Assembly: GCA_000380225.1 (NCBI GenBank)
Contig: KB904821.1
Coordinates: 3,794,413 to 3,858,412 of the forward strand
Length of the DNA stretch: 64,000 nt
Reading direction: 5' to 3'
Source of the DNA: a filamentous cyanobacterium ESFC-1
GTDB lineage: Bacteria > Cyanobacteriota > Cyanobacteriia > Cyanobacteriales > Spirulinaceae
In this document: one piece after another, positions 62,697 to 64,000 of the stretch
Numbering within the stretch: the stretch's first letter is position 1
Layout: each line of letters begins with the position of its first letter
The notes under the pieces: generated by a model
Database searches by the model: none
What the model was told of the DNA's origin: nothing
The model's input: only the letters and a program-made list of their open reading frames with translations
Translations under genes and position numbers: made by a program

Positions 62697-63323
62697 CTAA
62701 ACTGTTTTAATGAAATAAAAAACGAGTAAATGAATGGGATAGAAACCATAAAATAAATATTTAGGGAGTTTGAGGCCGCGATCGCCCTTATAAAGCCCCA
62801 ACAAAAACACCGTAAAAAATGCGAAAAACTGGATATCCCAAAGAACTTGAATGGCGATTAGATGTAAGACCAACCAAGCTAAAACATTGACGCTCAACGG
62901 TGCTTTTAACGCTATTAATAAAATTAGCATCAAGCCATAAGCACCATATTCAAACGGTAACTTATCAGAAAACGGCAAGAATAAAGCCACAAGACTATAA
63001 ACAATAATTTGCCAATTGGCATTAACTTGGGCAAGACGCAACAGTAATAAACCCAGAGTCAAACTGAATAAGATATTAAGGCTTGTCAGTCCAGATACTA
63101 AGTAATAAATCGGTTGACTGACTAAGGCTAAAAGAAATAATCGTAAGGCATATAAACGCCAATCGCGGGTATAGTTAAAACCTTCTACCAGTAGCCAAGC
63201 AAAAAGCGGAAAAGACAAGCGCCCAATAATTCTGAAAATAACTAAATCGGGAAAAAGAAAGTAGCCGATATGATCGACTACCATCAAACTACAAGCCAGT
63301 ATTTTAAGAGTTGTCCCAGTCAT
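62697..63323 (-). CDS. TraX family membrane protein
   Basis: This polytopic membrane protein of 208 residues belongs to the TraX family (PF05857), named from the F-plasmid pilin acetylase but widespread on chromosomes. It starts MTGTTLKILACSLMVVDHIG, with IIGRLSFPLFAWLLVEGF and about six to seven hydrophobic helices. An acetyltransferase role is inferred from the family. It ends a short-gap region before a repeat array. Confidence 0.85.
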   Translation of the reverse strand: MTGTTLKILACSLMVVDHIGYFLFPDLVIFRIIGRLSFPLFAWLLVEGFNYTRDWRLYALRLFLLALVSQPIYYLVSGLTSLNILFSLTLGLLLLRLAQVNANWQIIVYSLVALFLPFSDKLPFEYGAYGLMLILLIALKAPLSVNVLAWLVLHLIAIQVLWDIQFFAFFTVFLLGLYKGDRGLKLPKYLFYGFYPIHLLVFYFIKTV

Positions 63324-63344
63324 TTTTTATGCAGCTTTTTCAGT

Positions 63345-63435
63345 TATCAGTCTACAGTCAACAGTCATCAGGGATTGGGGAAACCAATAACTAATAACAA
63401 ATGACCAAGGACAAAGGATTAATGACAAAAGACTA
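63345..63435. repeat. Heptamer-type repeats
   Basis: The gap before the last gene carries units such as gtcaaca/gtcatca and aataact/aataaca, followed by aatgacc/aaggaca/aaggatt/aatgaca, all with a 7-base period. The right end runs into the stop codon region of the adjacent gene. Confidence 0.7.
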
Positions 63436-63996
63436 AGTTAAATCGCGGATTTGTTCAGCTTCAGAGAGAGTCGCTTCAGGATCGTTATCTTGCGATTGCT
63501 GTACATAATTGATCTTGACTTCTTCTAAAAACTCGCCCAATAATCGTTGTAACTCGGTTTGGGTCGTTCGATCTTGTAATTCGCGACGAAAAACTCGTTT
63601 AAAGCGATCGCTCAATTGGTCAAATAAAACCCGTCCTTCCACATCTCCGTAAGACGTAGCGAGGATTTCAACCAGCGCATTCGAGAGATAATCCGCCAAT
63701 TGTTCGACTGCACCTTGGGGAAAAGACTCTAACCCCGGAATGCGCCGTAAACCGCGATAAAACTCCGAATCTTTTAACGCCCCGCCCAGACTATGATGTA
63801 AAAAGACTTCGAGATCGGGTTGTACTTTAGGGAGGACTTGATAAATCGACAACTCCAGAATGCGATCGATAATGGCATCAATTTTATTAATATCGCCAAT
63901 TTGAATGTAATCTCCCGGTTCGAGGAGCGATCGCGTCATCGCCCCCGATTCAATCGAATCCTGGGTTTGATTAATCAAGCGTACCATCAAAAACAC
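63433..63996 (-). CDS. Hypothetical protein, possibly incomplete at the window edge
   Basis: This 187-residue frame starts with a GTG at 63996 (or ATG at 63987, MVRLINQTQ), but the frame is open to the edge of the window, so it may be the C-terminal part of a longer protein. The predicted fold is mostly helical (YQVLPKVQPDLEVFLHHSLG and AVEQLADYLSNALVEILATS). It resembles cyanobacterial hypothetical proteins in general character, but I do not recognise a domain. No membrane segment is seen. The last codons lie within a repeat tract. Confidence 0.7.
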   Translation of the reverse strand: MFLMVRLINQTQDSIESGAMTRSLLEPGDYIQIGDINKIDAIIDRILELSIYQVLPKVQPDLEVFLHHSLGGALKDSEFYRGLRRIPGLESFPQGAVEQLADYLSNALVEILATSYGDVEGRVLFDQLSDRFKRVFRRELQDRTTQTELQRLLGEFLEEVKINYVQQSQDNDPEATLSEAEQIRDLT

Positions 63997-64000
63997 CGAC

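Overview
The window is a chromosomal segment of a phycobilisome-containing cyanobacterium. The evidence is the psbE-psbF-psbL-psbJ photosystem II cluster, a phycocyanobilin lyase (CpcT), Psb29/Thf1, NtcA, the clock-output kinase SasA, ferredoxin-thioredoxin reductase subunit FtrV, the small RNA Yfr1 in front of trxA, and very many HIP1 octamers (GCGATCGC). StpA, the phosphatase of glucosylglycerol synthesis, points to a salt-tolerant lifestyle. Many heptanucleotide tandem arrays, several short dispersed elements and XisH/XisI remnants resemble filamentous lineages, but the genus cannot be fixed from this sequence.

Layout. 1-5 kb: psbEFLJ, ftrV, a membrane-anchored PP2C phosphatase and an NfeD-SPFH pair. 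5-17 kb: sasA, a GH57 glucan-branching enzyme, an alkaline-phosphatase-fold enzyme, a flippase-like protein with a ChaN-like protein, a STAS protein, a GT4 glycosyltransferase, then yfr1-trxA and a LOG-family gene. 17-28 kb: a 1115-residue PAS/GAF/GGDEF protein whose GAF domain carries both cysteines of a blue/green cyanobacteriochrome, a TPR protein, gamma-glutamyltransferase, RodA and an Mrp ATPase. 28-36 kb: hemF, a second STAS protein, cpcT, thf1, trxQ, fabG, stpA and a decayed xisH-xisI pair. 36-46 kb: aroA, a Uma2 nuclease, a TIGR04282 protein, the NAD(P)HX repair enzyme, a YqgF-like/DUF3084 pair, ntcA, fabI and hisB. 46-64 kb: a secreted TPR-CHAT protein, cobN, the hibernation factor hpf/lrtA with a long leader, lysS, a histidine kinase, a TetR regulator, cyanase, and several cyanobacterial hypothetical genes up to the right edge.

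Functional links. Carbon storage is represented by the branching enzyme and perhaps the GT4 enzyme. Redox control is represented by FtrV, TrxA and TrxQ. Photosystem and tetrapyrrole supply come from psbEFLJ, Psb29, HemF, CpcT and CobN. Light and time signalling come from SasA and the candidate light-regulated diguanylate cyclase. Nitrogen use comes from NtcA and cyanase. Most operons are short and gene order is mosaic, as is usual in cyanobacteria.

The non-coding DNA is unusually rich. At least three families of short dispersed elements (about 100-135 bp) occur in two or more copies. Perfect or near-perfect heptamer arrays fill many gaps and in two places run into the ends of reading frames (the stpA C-terminus and the region upstream of hisB). 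No phage, complete insertion sequence, CRISPR array, tRNA or rRNA was seen. The strongest items for follow-up are the cyanobacteriochrome-GGDEF protein, the repeat families, and the broken XisH/XisI module.
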